NCBI GenBank assembly: GCA_017449975.1 | Contig: JAFSYK010000039.1 | Coordinates: 1 to 44,610 of the forward strand | Source of the DNA: Bacteroidales bacterium | Lineage (GTDB): Bacteria > Bacteroidota > Bacteroidia > Bacteroidales > P3 | Reading direction: 5' to 3' | DNA length: 44,610 nt | Part shown: positions 8,326 to 16,645 of the stretch, piece by piece | Numbering within the stretch: position 1 is the first letter of the stretch | Layout: each line of letters begins with the position of its first letter | Notes under the pieces: model-generated | Seen by the model: the letters and a program-made list of their open reading frames with translations, nothing else | Database searches by the model: none | Told to the model about the DNA's origin: nothing | Position numbers and translations under genes: made by a program

Positions 8326-10620
8326 TTAGCGTTTTTTAAGACCTTTCTTTCTGTCGTTTTTCTCTTCCTTTGATTTGCCCCTACGGGTTGGCGCATCTTC
8401 GTTATTATGGTCAAATGGTGATTTGCCTCTGCGGTTGTGGCCGCGTCCGGTATAGTCGCGGACGCGCAGGGGTTCTTCCGTGTCGTCGGCCAGTTCAAAG
8501 TCTATCTGCCGTTTCAGCATGTCGACGCCTTTCACACGGATGCGTACCGGGTCGCCCAGTTTGTAGGTGTGGCCGTGACGACGACCAATGACTTGGTAGT
8601 TGTCCTCGTCGAGCATGTAGAAGTCGCCGTGCAGGCTGCCAATGGGTATCATGCCTTCGCACTTGTTGCCCTCGATCTCGGCATAGATGCCCCACTTGCT
8701 GACACCCGAAATCAGTGCGTCGAACTCCTGTCCCAGCTTGTCGCTCAGGAACTCCGCCTGCTTGTATTTCACACTGGTACGTTCGGCATCGGCGGCACGC
8801 TTCTCCATGACGGAACAGTGCTGGCAGCACTCTTCGTAAAAATCGCGGTCGGCGTTGGTGCCGCCACCCAGGTAGCGGTCGAGCAGCCGGTGCACCATCA
8901 GGTCGGGGTAGCGTCGGATGGGGGAGGTGAAGTGGGTGTAGTAGCGGAAGGCCAGACCGTAGTGGCCGATGTTGTCGGTGCTGTAGTAAGCCTTGCTCAT
9001 GGTACGGATGGCGATGCTGTCGATCATGTTCTCCTCGCCGCGTCCGGCAATCTGCTTGAAGAGATTGTTGTAGGAATTGGCCAACGCTTTGCGCGATCCC
9101 ACCTTCATCTTGAAGCCCAACTTGGCGACAAACTCCACAAAGGTGTTGAGTTTCTCGGGGTTGGGTTCGTCATGGACACGGTAGACGAACGTCTTGTGCT
9201 GGGTGCCGATAAGCTCTGCCACTTTCTTGTTGGCCAGCAGCATAAACTCCTCGATGAGCCAGTTGGCTTCTTTCGATTCTTTGATGTAGACTCCAATGGG
9301 CTTGGCATTCTCGTCGAGCTGGAATTTCACCTCCTGACTTTCGAAATTGATGGCGCCCTCTTTGTAACGCTCGGCACGCAGGATGGATGCCAGGTTGTGC
9401 AGGATGCCAATGGATTCGGCCACCTTGGCGTCGACATTCGGCTGTGCCTGAGGTCCTTTCTCGATGATGTCTTGCGCCTCCTCGTAGCAGAGCCGCTGGT
9501 CGCTGTTGATGATGGTGTGACCCACCCACTGCTTTTGTACCTGCGCCTGTTCGTCGAGTTCCATGATGACACTGTAGCAGAGCTTGTCCTCATGGGGCCG
9601 CAACGAGCAGAGTTCGTTGCAGAGTCGTTCAGGCAGCATGGGGATGGTGCGGTCCACCAGATAGATGCTGGTGCCGCGCTCGTATGCCTCGCGGTCGATG
9701 GCGCTGTTGGGTCGCACATAGTATGATACGTCGGCAATATGGACACCCACCTCGTAGTGGCCGTTCTTCATTTTGCGTAGCGACAGGGCGTCGTCGAAGT
9801 CTTTGGCATCGGCGGGGTCGATGGTGAAGGTGGTCAGTTTGCGACAGTCTTTGCGTCCGTTCAACTCCTTGTCGGACGGTGCGTTGAGGTGAGCAGCCTC
9901 CTGTTCTGCCTCGGCGGAGAATTCCAGCGGGAAGTCCTGCTCCACCAGGATGGACTGCATCTCCACGTTGTTCTCGCCGGGGCGTCCCAGCCGTTTCAGC
10001 ACCCGTCCCACGGGATTGTTCATGCGCTCGGGCCAGTCGGTCATCTCCACCACCACCTTCTCGCCGTTGTCGGCGCCGTTGAGGTCGTTGAGAGGGATGA
10101 AGATGTCCACCGGCATGGTGCGGCTGTCGCTGACCATGAAAGCGAAACGTTCCTGCTTCTGGATGCAGCCCACAAAGCGGGTGCGCGCCCGTTGCAGGAT
10201 TTCCACCACCTGGCCTTCGGGTTTGTGCAGGCGCCGTTGCGGGAACATCAGCACCTTCACCTTGTCGCCATGCAGTGCATGACGGGTGTTGTTGGGGGCA
10301 ATCTGGATGTCGTCGCGGTCCTCGTCGAGCGGCACCACGTAGGCTTTGCCGCTCTGCTTCATGTCGATAGTGCCCACCACGTAGTTCTTGGGCAGCAGGT
10401 CGTCGTTGATGCTCTTGGGGTTAATCTTATATTTGCCTTTCTTATTCTCGTCTTCCACGAGGATTTTGTCCTCGGCCATCTCCTGCATGGTGCGTATCAC
10501 CACCTGTCGAGCGGCCTTGTCGTGGGCGCCGATGCGGGCAGCTATCTGCTTGTGGTTGAAACTTTCAAAGGGATTGTTGGCAAAGATTTTCAGTATCTGT
10601 TTTGCGTAAGCTTCGTTCAT
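8326..10620 (-). CDS. rnr: Ribonuclease R
   Basis: This 764-residue 3'-5' exoribonuclease degrades structured RNA. Seen in order: an N-terminal winged-helix region (1-70, HKQIAARIGAHDKAARQVVI), cold-shock-type OB domains (about 75-230), the RNB catalytic domain with the Asp cluster in TIDPADAKDFDDALS (about 268-282) and a later HFTSPIRRYPDLMVHR motif, an S1 domain near 640-720 (GVSKWGIYAEIEGNKCEGMIP), and a basic Lys/Arg-rich tail. Length and order fit RNase R rather than RNase II. The start ATG at 10620 matches the conserved N terminus. It is divergent from the lipoprotein gene at 10737 and is followed 6 bases downstream by the EamA gene. Confidence 0.95.
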   Translation of the reverse strand: MNEAYAKQILKIFANNPFESFNHKQIAARIGAHDKAARQVVIRTMQEMAEDKILVEDENKKGKYKINPKSINDDLLPKNYVVGTIDMKQSGKAYVVPLDEDRDDIQIAPNNTRHALHGDKVKVLMFPQRRLHKPEGQVVEILQRARTRFVGCIQKQERFAFMVSDSRTMPVDIFIPLNDLNGADNGEKVVVEMTDWPERMNNPVGRVLKRLGRPGENNVEMQSILVEQDFPLEFSAEAEQEAAHLNAPSDKELNGRKDCRKLTTFTIDPADAKDFDDALSLRKMKNGHYEVGVHIADVSYYVRPNSAIDREAYERGTSIYLVDRTIPMLPERLCNELCSLRPHEDKLCYSVIMELDEQAQVQKQWVGHTIINSDQRLCYEEAQDIIEKGPQAQPNVDAKVAESIGILHNLASILRAERYKEGAINFESQEVKFQLDENAKPIGVYIKESKEANWLIEEFMLLANKKVAELIGTQHKTFVYRVHDEPNPEKLNTFVEFVAKLGFKMKVGSRKALANSYNNLFKQIAGRGEENMIDSIAIRTMSKAYYSTDNIGHYGLAFRYYTHFTSPIRRYPDLMVHRLLDRYLGGGTNADRDFYEECCQHCSVMEKRAADAERTSVKYKQAEFLSDKLGQEFDALISGVSKWGIYAEIEGNKCEGMIPIGSLHGDFYMLDEDNYQVIGRRHGHTYKLGDPVRIRVKGVDMLKRQIDFELADDTEEPLRVRDYTGRGHNRRGKSPFDHNNEDAPTRRGKSKEEKNDRKKGLKKR

Positions 10621-10736
10621 ATTAAACTAATAGGTAAAACTAAAAAACTAAAATATATAACAATATACAGTCAACTTATGCGTTATTTATATAACGTTAA
10701 AAATTGACTTTATTGTATTATCAATTTTATCTAATT

Positions 10737-11615
10737 ATGAAACGTTTTTTCATTATTCCGCTGATGGCCGGAGCCATCGTTTCACTGGTGGGCTGTTCCA
10801 ACAACGAAGAACAGATGCTGGCCGCCCAGCGTACCCAGGATTCCCTGCAGGCTATTATCAACGACAAAGACAGTGAGGTCAACGCTTTGTTCGAGATGCT
10901 CAACCAGATTGAGGACAATTTGGCTGCTATCTCTGCCAAATACGGCAATGTGCAGCAGTTGCGTCAGCGCGGTGTCGAAGGCAATAGCAATGTGCGTGGC
11001 GAAATCAACGACCAGTTGGCCAACATTGAGAGCCTTTTGGCTGCCAACAAGACCAAGATTGCTGAACTGAACCGCAAGCTGAAAGAGCTGGGTGATAAGA
11101 ATAACGAGCTGCAGGATTTCGTGGTTCGTCTGGAACAGCGCATAAGTGAGCAGGAGCAGCAGATTGCTTCGTTGACTGCCGAACTGGAGCAGAGCAAAGT
11201 CATTATCCGCGACCTCAACCAGAATGTTTCCGACCTCACCGCCGCCAACACCGCCAAGGATCAGACCATTGCGCAGCATATCGCCGAGGCCAACAAGGCT
11301 TACTTTATTGTGGGCACCTACGACGAGCTGAAAGAGGCGGGCATCGTCACCAAGTCGGGTGGCTTCATTGGCATTGGCCGTCGCCAGAGCACGGTAGCCA
11401 ATATGCCGTTGGACCGTTTCGTGCAGATTGACCGTTCCAAGGTTACCACAGTGGCTGTCAACATGCGCAACGCGGTGGTGCTGTCGACTCATCCGGAATC
11501 GTCCTACGAATTGGTCAGCGACGAAAACGACGAGAAGACGACGGCCTATCTTCGCATCCTCAACCCGACACAGTTCTGGCAGCAGACCAAGTATCTGGTT
11601 ATCTCCACGAAATAA
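10737..11615 (+). CDS. Coiled-coil lipoprotein (possible Cbp1-type family)
   Basis: The 292-residue product begins MKRFFIIPLMAGAIVSLVGC, a lipoprotein signal peptide with lipobox LVGC, so Cys20 would be lipidated. Residues about 28-190 form a long heptad-rich coiled coil (LAAQRTQDSLQAIINDKDSEV, then KTKIAELNRKLKELGDKNNEL). A C-terminal globular part contains YFIVGTYDELKEAGIVTKSG. Bacteroidota proteins of this plan are often named Cbp1-family collagen-binding adhesins; this match is from memory and adhesion is not shown. The ATG at 10737 is preferred over an in-frame upstream start because it begins the signal peptide. A strong terminator follows at 11638. Confidence 0.8.
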   Translation: MKRFFIIPLMAGAIVSLVGCSNNEEQMLAAQRTQDSLQAIINDKDSEVNALFEMLNQIEDNLAAISAKYGNVQQLRQRGVEGNSNVRGEINDQLANIESLLAANKTKIAELNRKLKELGDKNNELQDFVVRLEQRISEQEQQIASLTAELEQSKVIIRDLNQNVSDLTAANTAKDQTIAQHIAEANKAYFIVGTYDELKEAGIVTKSGGFIGIGRRQSTVANMPLDRFVQIDRSKVTTVAVNMRNAVVLSTHPESSYELVSDENDEKTTAYLRILNPTQFWQQTKYLVISTK

Positions 11616-11630
11616 GGAGATATACAAACA

Positions 11631-11664
11631 AAAAAAAGCAGCACCAACCGTGCTGCTTTTTTTT
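11631..11664. terminator. Bidirectional rho-independent terminator
   Basis: Stem GCAGCAC (11638-11644), loop CAACC, GTGCTGC (11650-11656), with A7 on the left and T8 on the right. It lies between two convergent genes (lipoprotein on +, topA on -) and can end both transcripts. Confidence 0.9.
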
Positions 11665-11705
11665 ATGTACCTATGAAATTTGTAAGCCTCAATCCGTAGA
11701 CTGAA

Positions 11706-14009
11706 TTATTTGATCTTCATCAGTTTCTTGGCGGTGTCGATGTCGAGGGTCTGGGCATCGGTGCCTTTCGGGATGCGGTAGTTCTTCTTCTTGTAGGTCA
11801 GGTAGGGTCCAAAGCGTCCGATGTTGGCTACCACGTTTTCGCCGTCCAGTTCGCCGATGGTGAGGGGGAAGATCTTCTTCAGGCGTTCCTTCTCGGCATC
11901 GGCTTTCTGTTTGGCCGAGACAATCTCCAGGCAGCGCTCCAGTGTCACCTCATAGGGGTCGTCGCCTTTGCCCAGCGAGTAGAACTTGCCGTCGAGGCGC
12001 ACGTAGGGCCCAAAGCGTCCGATGGAAACCACTACTTCGTGACCGTCGTCGGTGGTGCCCACGGTACGTGGCAGCTCAAAGAGTGCCAACGCCTCTTCCA
12101 GCGTGATGTTCTCGATGCTCTGACCCTTCTTCATGCTGGCAAAGCGCGGTTTCTCCTCATTGCCGGTGTCGCCTATCTGGATAAGGGTGCCGTAGCGGCC
12201 TATCTTGGCGTAGACGTTCTTGCCCGACACAGGGTCGACGCCCACCAGACGGCTGCCGCTGCTGCGTTTGCTGGTCTGTTGGGTGGTGAGGATGTTCTTG
12301 TGGAAAGGCACATAGAAACTGTCGATGACATTGCGCCACTCCTTTTTGCCTTCGGCAATATTGTCGAAGTCTTTCTCCACCGTGGCGGTGAAGTTGTAGT
12401 CCATGATGTTGGCAAAGTGTTCCATCAGGAAGGTGTTGACCACCGTTCCAATGTCGGTGGGGAACAGCTTACCCTTTTCGGAACCCACCTTCTCGATGCG
12501 GTTGCTGCGCTCCACCTGTCCGTTGGCCAGATGCAGCAGAGTGAGTTCGCGCTCCTGCGGCACACGGTCCTCTTTCATCACATATTCGCGTTTGAGGATG
12601 GTGCTGATGGTGGGGGCGTAGGTCGACGGACGGCCGATGCCCAGCTCTTCCAGTTTCTTGACCAGACTGGCCTCCGTGTAGCGCGGCGGGTGCTGGGTGT
12701 AGTGCTGCGATGCGTCGGCCTGGCTCAGCGTGAGCACGTCGTTCGGGGCCACACGGGGCAGCAGGGTGCTGTTTTCAGTCTCGTTCTCTTCGTCGTCCGA
12801 CGACTCGGTATAAACCTTCAAGAATCCGTCGAAGAGAATCTGCTCACCAGTCGACGCGAAGGTCTCGGACATGTTGTCGATGGCGATATTGATGGTGGTC
12901 TTCTGCAACTCGGCGTCGGCCATCTGCGAGGCGATGGTGCGTTTCCAAATCAACTCATAGAGTCGACGACTGGTGGCGTCGCCGTTGATGCTGGTCACCG
13001 CCAGGTTGGTGGGACGGATGGCTTCGTGCGCCTCCTGAGCACCTTTGGTCTTGGTGTGGTAGCGACGGATATTGACATACTTGGCACCGAACTGCTCTCC
13101 GATAACCTCGCGGGCCATGTTCAATGCCACCTCGCTGAGGTTCAACGAGTCGGTACGCATATAGGTGATATATCCACTCTCATAGAGTTGCTGTGCAATC
13201 TGCATGGTGCGCGCCACACTGTAGCCCAGTTTGCGGCTGGCTTCCTGCTGCAGGGTCGACGTGGTGAAGGGTGGGGCAGGGGTGCGTTTGGTGGGCTTGG
13301 TCTCCACCTGTGCCACCTTGTAGTGGGCTGCGGCCAGCTGTTGCAGTGTTGCGGTGGCCGCCGTTTCGTCGTTCAGTCGCTTCGAAAAGTCGGCATGTAG
13401 TGTGCTGCCGTTCGGTGTGGCAAAGGTGCCCACGACACGGAAATACTGCTGCGATTTGAAGTTGCGGATTTCGTTTTCGCGTTCCACAATCAGTCGCACC
13501 GCCACCGACTGCACACGGCCGGCGCTGAGGGCGGGTTTGATTTTCGACCACAGGATGGGACTGATTTCGTAGCCCACCAGTCGATCCAGTACACGCCGAG
13601 CTTGCTGCGCGTTGACCAAGTTCATGTCGATGGTGCGCGGATGTTCGATGGCGTAGAGTATGGCGTTTTTGGTAATCTCGTTGAATACGATACGACGCGT
13701 GTTGTTGGGGTCGAGTTTCAGGGTCTCGAGCAGGTGCCATGCAATGGCCTCTCCCTCGCGGTCTTCATCGGAAGCCAGCCACACGCAGTCGCTGTTCTTA
13801 ACCGCTTTCTGGAGGTCGGTGACAAGTTTGTGCTTGTCTTCCGGGATTTGGTAGTCGGGCAGATAGCCGTTGGAGATGTCAATGGACATATCATTTTTGG
13901 CCAGGTCGCGGATGTGACCGTAGCTCGAAAGTACGCTGTAGTCTTTGCCTAAAAATTTCTCAATGGTTTTCGCTTTGGAGGGCGACTCAACTATGACAAG
14001 GTTTTTCAT
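11706..14009 (-). CDS. topA: DNA topoisomerase I
   Basis: This 767-residue type IA topoisomerase relaxes negative supercoils. The N-terminal TOPRIM domain is seen as LVIVESPSKAKTIEKFLG and DEDREGEAIAWHLLET. The active-site Tyr lies in GYITYMRTDSLNLS (about 280-293). The C terminus carries several repeats around GRFGPYV, GRYGTLIQIG and GRFGPYLTYKKKNYRIPKG instead of Cys4 zinc fingers, as usual for Bacteroidetes enzymes. Length is typical. The ATG at 14009 matches the conserved MKNLVIVESP start. It is divergent from the TPR gene at 14109; a weak -7-like TTATTTTG lies upstream on this strand. No operon partner is evident. Confidence 0.96.
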   Translation of the reverse strand: MKNLVIVESPSKAKTIEKFLGKDYSVLSSYGHIRDLAKNDMSIDISNGYLPDYQIPEDKHKLVTDLQKAVKNSDCVWLASDEDREGEAIAWHLLETLKLDPNNTRRIVFNEITKNAILYAIEHPRTIDMNLVNAQQARRVLDRLVGYEISPILWSKIKPALSAGRVQSVAVRLIVERENEIRNFKSQQYFRVVGTFATPNGSTLHADFSKRLNDETAATATLQQLAAAHYKVAQVETKPTKRTPAPPFTTSTLQQEASRKLGYSVARTMQIAQQLYESGYITYMRTDSLNLSEVALNMAREVIGEQFGAKYVNIRRYHTKTKGAQEAHEAIRPTNLAVTSINGDATSRRLYELIWKRTIASQMADAELQKTTINIAIDNMSETFASTGEQILFDGFLKVYTESSDDEENETENSTLLPRVAPNDVLTLSQADASQHYTQHPPRYTEASLVKKLEELGIGRPSTYAPTISTILKREYVMKEDRVPQERELTLLHLANGQVERSNRIEKVGSEKGKLFPTDIGTVVNTFLMEHFANIMDYNFTATVEKDFDNIAEGKKEWRNVIDSFYVPFHKNILTTQQTSKRSSGSRLVGVDPVSGKNVYAKIGRYGTLIQIGDTGNEEKPRFASMKKGQSIENITLEEALALFELPRTVGTTDDGHEVVVSIGRFGPYVRLDGKFYSLGKGDDPYEVTLERCLEIVSAKQKADAEKERLKKIFPLTIGELDGENVVANIGRFGPYLTYKKKNYRIPKGTDAQTLDIDTAKKLMKIK

Positions 14010-14108
14010 ATCTTCTCGAATAAACGCTGCAAAATAACGTATATTTTTTCATTCTTGCAAAAAAAAATAAGAACAATAATTATATTATTGTTGCGTTTTT
14101 ATAAAGCC

Positions 14109-15206
14109 ATGAAAAGACTCTTCTTTTTGCTCTCTATCGCTTTCTCCATGGGTGTAGTTTCGGCCCAGGAGTCCCCGTCGGCCCTTGTCGAAAAAGGTCG
14201 TAACGCACTGGCTAAAGGTCTTTACGACCGTGCCGAGCAGTATTTCCGTCAGGCCTTCCCCGACGATACGGCGGCGGCGTTGTCGTTGGGCGATTTGCTG
14301 GTGCGTCGTGAGCAATACGGAGAGGCGGCGGAGGTGTTGACATATTGTCATTCCGCCGAATGCTACTCACTTAGGGCGCAAGCCTTGGCGGCATTGGAGC
14401 AGTGGGACAGTGCCGCGGCGGCCGCGGCTACCGCCATCGAATTGGGTGCCACGGGTTCGCCCATGGCTTCCATGGCATTGTGCGAGAGTGCCGCCGGTCA
14501 TCATACCAATGCCCACACTTGGGCCAAGCGTGCCGTCGATGCCGTCCCCAACGATGCGCGCTGCTGGACTGTGATGGGCTGTGTGGCTTTTGCCAAAGGG
14601 GCTGATGCAGAGGCACTGCGCCATTTCCGCAAAGCGTTGCAACTCGACAGCAACAGTGTCGATGCTTGCTACAATCTGGGCACCATGTACATGCTGCGTG
14701 GCAACCTCGACAATGCGTCGATGACCTTGCGTGCCGGACTGCGCCGTCACCCCAAATCCATACGACTTTACAAAGCACTGGGTCGGGTTTATCAACTTCG
14801 GTCCGACCCGCAGCGTGCCAGCCAGTGCTACGAAGCCATCCTTGCCATCGACAGCGTCAACCTCCATGCCTGGCTGTCGTTGGGCGAGATTTGCCGTGAG
14901 CGGGGCGAATATGAGCGCGCACAGTCCTATTGCCAGAAGTGCATCCGCATCGACCCCCGCTATACGCCGGCGCACAAAGCGTTGGGTCTCAACTACACCC
15001 AATGGGGCGACTACACCAAAGCCATCCGTGCCTATCAGAAAGCGGTGCAGATCGACGACAAGGATGCCGACACCTACCTCCTCATCGCCCAGCTGTACAG
15101 CAAACAGGGCAACAGCCAACGCGAAACCAACGCCTACAAAAAAGCCGCCAAATTAGGAAACCGCCCCGCCCAGCAATGGCTGATAGGCAGAGGATTAACC
15201 TGGTAG
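14109..15206 (+). CDS. Secreted TPR protein
   Basis: The 365-residue product has a signal peptide (MKRLFFLLSIAFSMGVVSAQ, cleavage after SAQ likely) and then about eight TPR motifs from residue 25 to the end. Clear repeats include ALRHFRKALQLDSNSVDACYN, ASQCYEAILAIDSVNLHAWL, AQSYCQKCIRIDPRYTPAHK and AIRAYQKAVQIDDKDADTYL. It is probably a periplasmic scaffold; no partner is visible. The ATG at 14109 is chosen because it starts the signal peptide; an in-frame start at 14055 would add an unlikely leader. The gene is followed by a 208-base repeat block and convergent prfB. Confidence 0.85.
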   Translation: MKRLFFLLSIAFSMGVVSAQESPSALVEKGRNALAKGLYDRAEQYFRQAFPDDTAAALSLGDLLVRREQYGEAAEVLTYCHSAECYSLRAQALAALEQWDSAAAAAATAIELGATGSPMASMALCESAAGHHTNAHTWAKRAVDAVPNDARCWTVMGCVAFAKGADAEALRHFRKALQLDSNSVDACYNLGTMYMLRGNLDNASMTLRAGLRRHPKSIRLYKALGRVYQLRSDPQRASQCYEAILAIDSVNLHAWLSLGEICRERGEYERAQSYCQKCIRIDPRYTPAHKALGLNYTQWGDYTKAIRAYQKAVQIDDKDADTYLLIAQLYSKQGNSQRETNAYKKAAKLGNRPAQQWLIGRGLTW

Positions 15207-15218
15207 GATTCCCCCCAA

Positions 15219-15414
15219 CCCCAAAAAAGAATCTTCTAGAATCTCTAGGTAACCACTAATTATTCGTTTTATTTGAACACGAATTGCACGAATAACACGA
15301 ATAGTAATTCGTTAGATTCGTTAGATTCGTGTTCACAACTAATTATTAGAGGTTATTTCTAGATAATCTAGATTTTCTAGAATTTCTAGAATCTCTAGAA
15401 TTTCTAGATTTTTC
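15219..15414. repeat. CTAG-rich repeat block with inverted repeat
   Basis: A small array around 15225-15247 (TCTAGAATCTCTAG) and a larger one at 15357-15413 carry seven TCTAGA sites in total plus further CTAG words, with a TCTAGAATT-type period of about 9-10 bases. Between them is an inverted repeat with arms TGAACACGAAT (15274-15284) and ATTCGTGTTCA (15325-15335), and tandem CGTTAGATT and ACACGAATA words. The block fills the convergent gap between the TPR gene and prfB; the prfB stop TAG lies at its edge. Confidence 0.75.
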
Positions 15415-16527
15415 CTAGTTCTCAGCTCCAAATTCCATCAAATAGGCTTTGATGAACTCGTCGATTTTGCCGTCCATGACGCCGGTGACATCGCCGGTCT
15501 GGTAGCCGGTGCGGTGGTCTTTGACGCGACGGTCGTCCATGACGTAGCTGCGTATCTGGCTGCCCCATTCAATCTTTTTCTGTCCCGCCTTGATTTTGGC
15601 CTGCTCCTCCATGCGATGCTTCATCTCACGGTCGTAGAGTTGTGAACGCAGCAGACGCAGAGCGTTCTCTTTGTTTTTGGGCTGGTCGCGGGTCTCGGTG
15701 TTCTCAATGAGAATCTCCTCTTCCTCACCTGTGTAGGGGTCTTTGTACTGGTAGCGCAGACGCACGCCACTCTCCACCTTGTTGACGTTCTGTCCGCCGG
15801 CTCCGCCGCTGCGGAAGGTGTCCCAACTGAGACGCGAGTTGTCGACCACCACTTCGATGGTGTCGTCGACGAGGGGGGTGACGCTGACAGAGGTGAAGGA
15901 GGTCATACGTTTGCCTTGGGCGTTGAAGGGGCTGACACGTACCAGGCGGTGGACGCCCGTCTCGCTCTTCAAGTAGCCGTAGGCAAATTCACCCTCAATC
16001 TGCATGGTGACACTCTTGATGCCGGCGCCTTCGCCATCGAGACTGTTGGAGATGACCACCTTGTAGTTGTGGCGCTCGGCATAGCGGATGTACATGCGCA
16101 TGAGCATCTCGGCCCAGTCCTGCGCTTCGACACCGCCGGCACCGGCGTTGATGGAGAGCACGGCATCGAGCCGGTCGCTGTCGTTGCGCAGCATGTTCTT
16201 GAATTCCAGCTCCTCTACCAGTTTTGTGGTGTCGGCAATCTGCTGTAGCATCTCCTCTTCGGAAGCGTCGCCCGAGTTGAAGAATTCAAACATCACCTGC
16301 ATGTCGTCACAGCTGTTGCTGACAGTCTGATAGGCAGAGGTCCAGGTTTTCTTGCTTTTGATGCTGAGCATCACTTTCTTGGCCTCCTTAGGGTCGTTCC
16401 AGAAATCGGCAGCTTCGGTACGCTGCTCCTCTTCGGCGATGGCGGCCTGGAGACTGTCGATGTCGAGATATTTATGCAGTGCCTCTTTGCGCGAGGTAAG
16501 GTCTTTTACGGATTCGGGGATGGTCAT
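15415..16527 (-). CDS. prfB: Peptide chain release factor 2
   Basis: RF2 recognises UGA and UAA stop codons. The 370-residue protein carries the RF2 tripeptide in RLVRVSPFNAQGKR (SPF) and the catalytic GGQ in SGGAGGQNVNKVESGVRLRY. The reading frame is open from the ATG at 16527. The segment equivalent to the E. coli frameshift site (LHKYLDIDS) is read directly with no in-frame UGA, so there is no programmed +1 frameshift here. The upstream gap holds a repeat tract. The stop TAG is at the edge of the CTAG block. It is possibly co-oriented with, but not tightly linked to, the glycosyltransferase gene. Confidence 0.95.
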   Translation of the reverse strand: MTIPESVKDLTSRKEALHKYLDIDSLQAAIAEEEQRTEAADFWNDPKEAKKVMLSIKSKKTWTSAYQTVSNSCDDMQVMFEFFNSGDASEEEMLQQIADTTKLVEELEFKNMLRNDSDRLDAVLSINAGAGGVEAQDWAEMLMRMYIRYAERHNYKVVISNSLDGEGAGIKSVTMQIEGEFAYGYLKSETGVHRLVRVSPFNAQGKRMTSFTSVSVTPLVDDTIEVVVDNSRLSWDTFRSGGAGGQNVNKVESGVRLRYQYKDPYTGEEEEILIENTETRDQPKNKENALRLLRSQLYDREMKHRMEEQAKIKAGQKKIEWGSQIRSYVMDDRRVKDHRTGYQTGDVTGVMDGKIDEFIKAYLMEFGAEN

Positions 16528-16531
16528 GGGG

Positions 16532-16645
16532 AGTTGAGTTGTTGAATTGTTGAATTGTTGAGTTGTTTAAGGGGTGAAGGGTTGGGGCTAATGGGACTAA
16601 TGGGGCGAATGAGCATCTGTCAATTCACAATTCACTAATCACTAA
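16532..16645 (-). repeat. Repeat tract before prfB
   Basis: Read on the minus strand, the tract starts with GTGATTAGTGATTAGTGAATTGTGAATTG words after the upstream stop and ends with AACAACTCAACAATTCAAC repeats before the prfB ATG. This is the same two-part layout seen in sense before plus-strand genes. Three CCCATTAGTC/GCCCCA words lie in the middle. Confidence 0.6.

Noticed and set aside
8437-9726. Plus-strand open frame opposite rnr
   Set aside because: It covers the RNB domain of rnr in antisense and shows no family features.
10704-10737. Upstream start for the coiled-coil lipoprotein
   Set aside because: It would put eleven residues before a clean lipoprotein signal peptide; the ATG at 10737 is better.
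12039-13400. Plus-strand open frame opposite topA
   Set aside because: Antisense shadow of topA; no start signal or domain.
16400-16527. Programmed frameshift in prfB
   Set aside because: The reading frame is open from the ATG through the region equivalent to the E. coli site, with CTCGAC in place of CTTTGAC.
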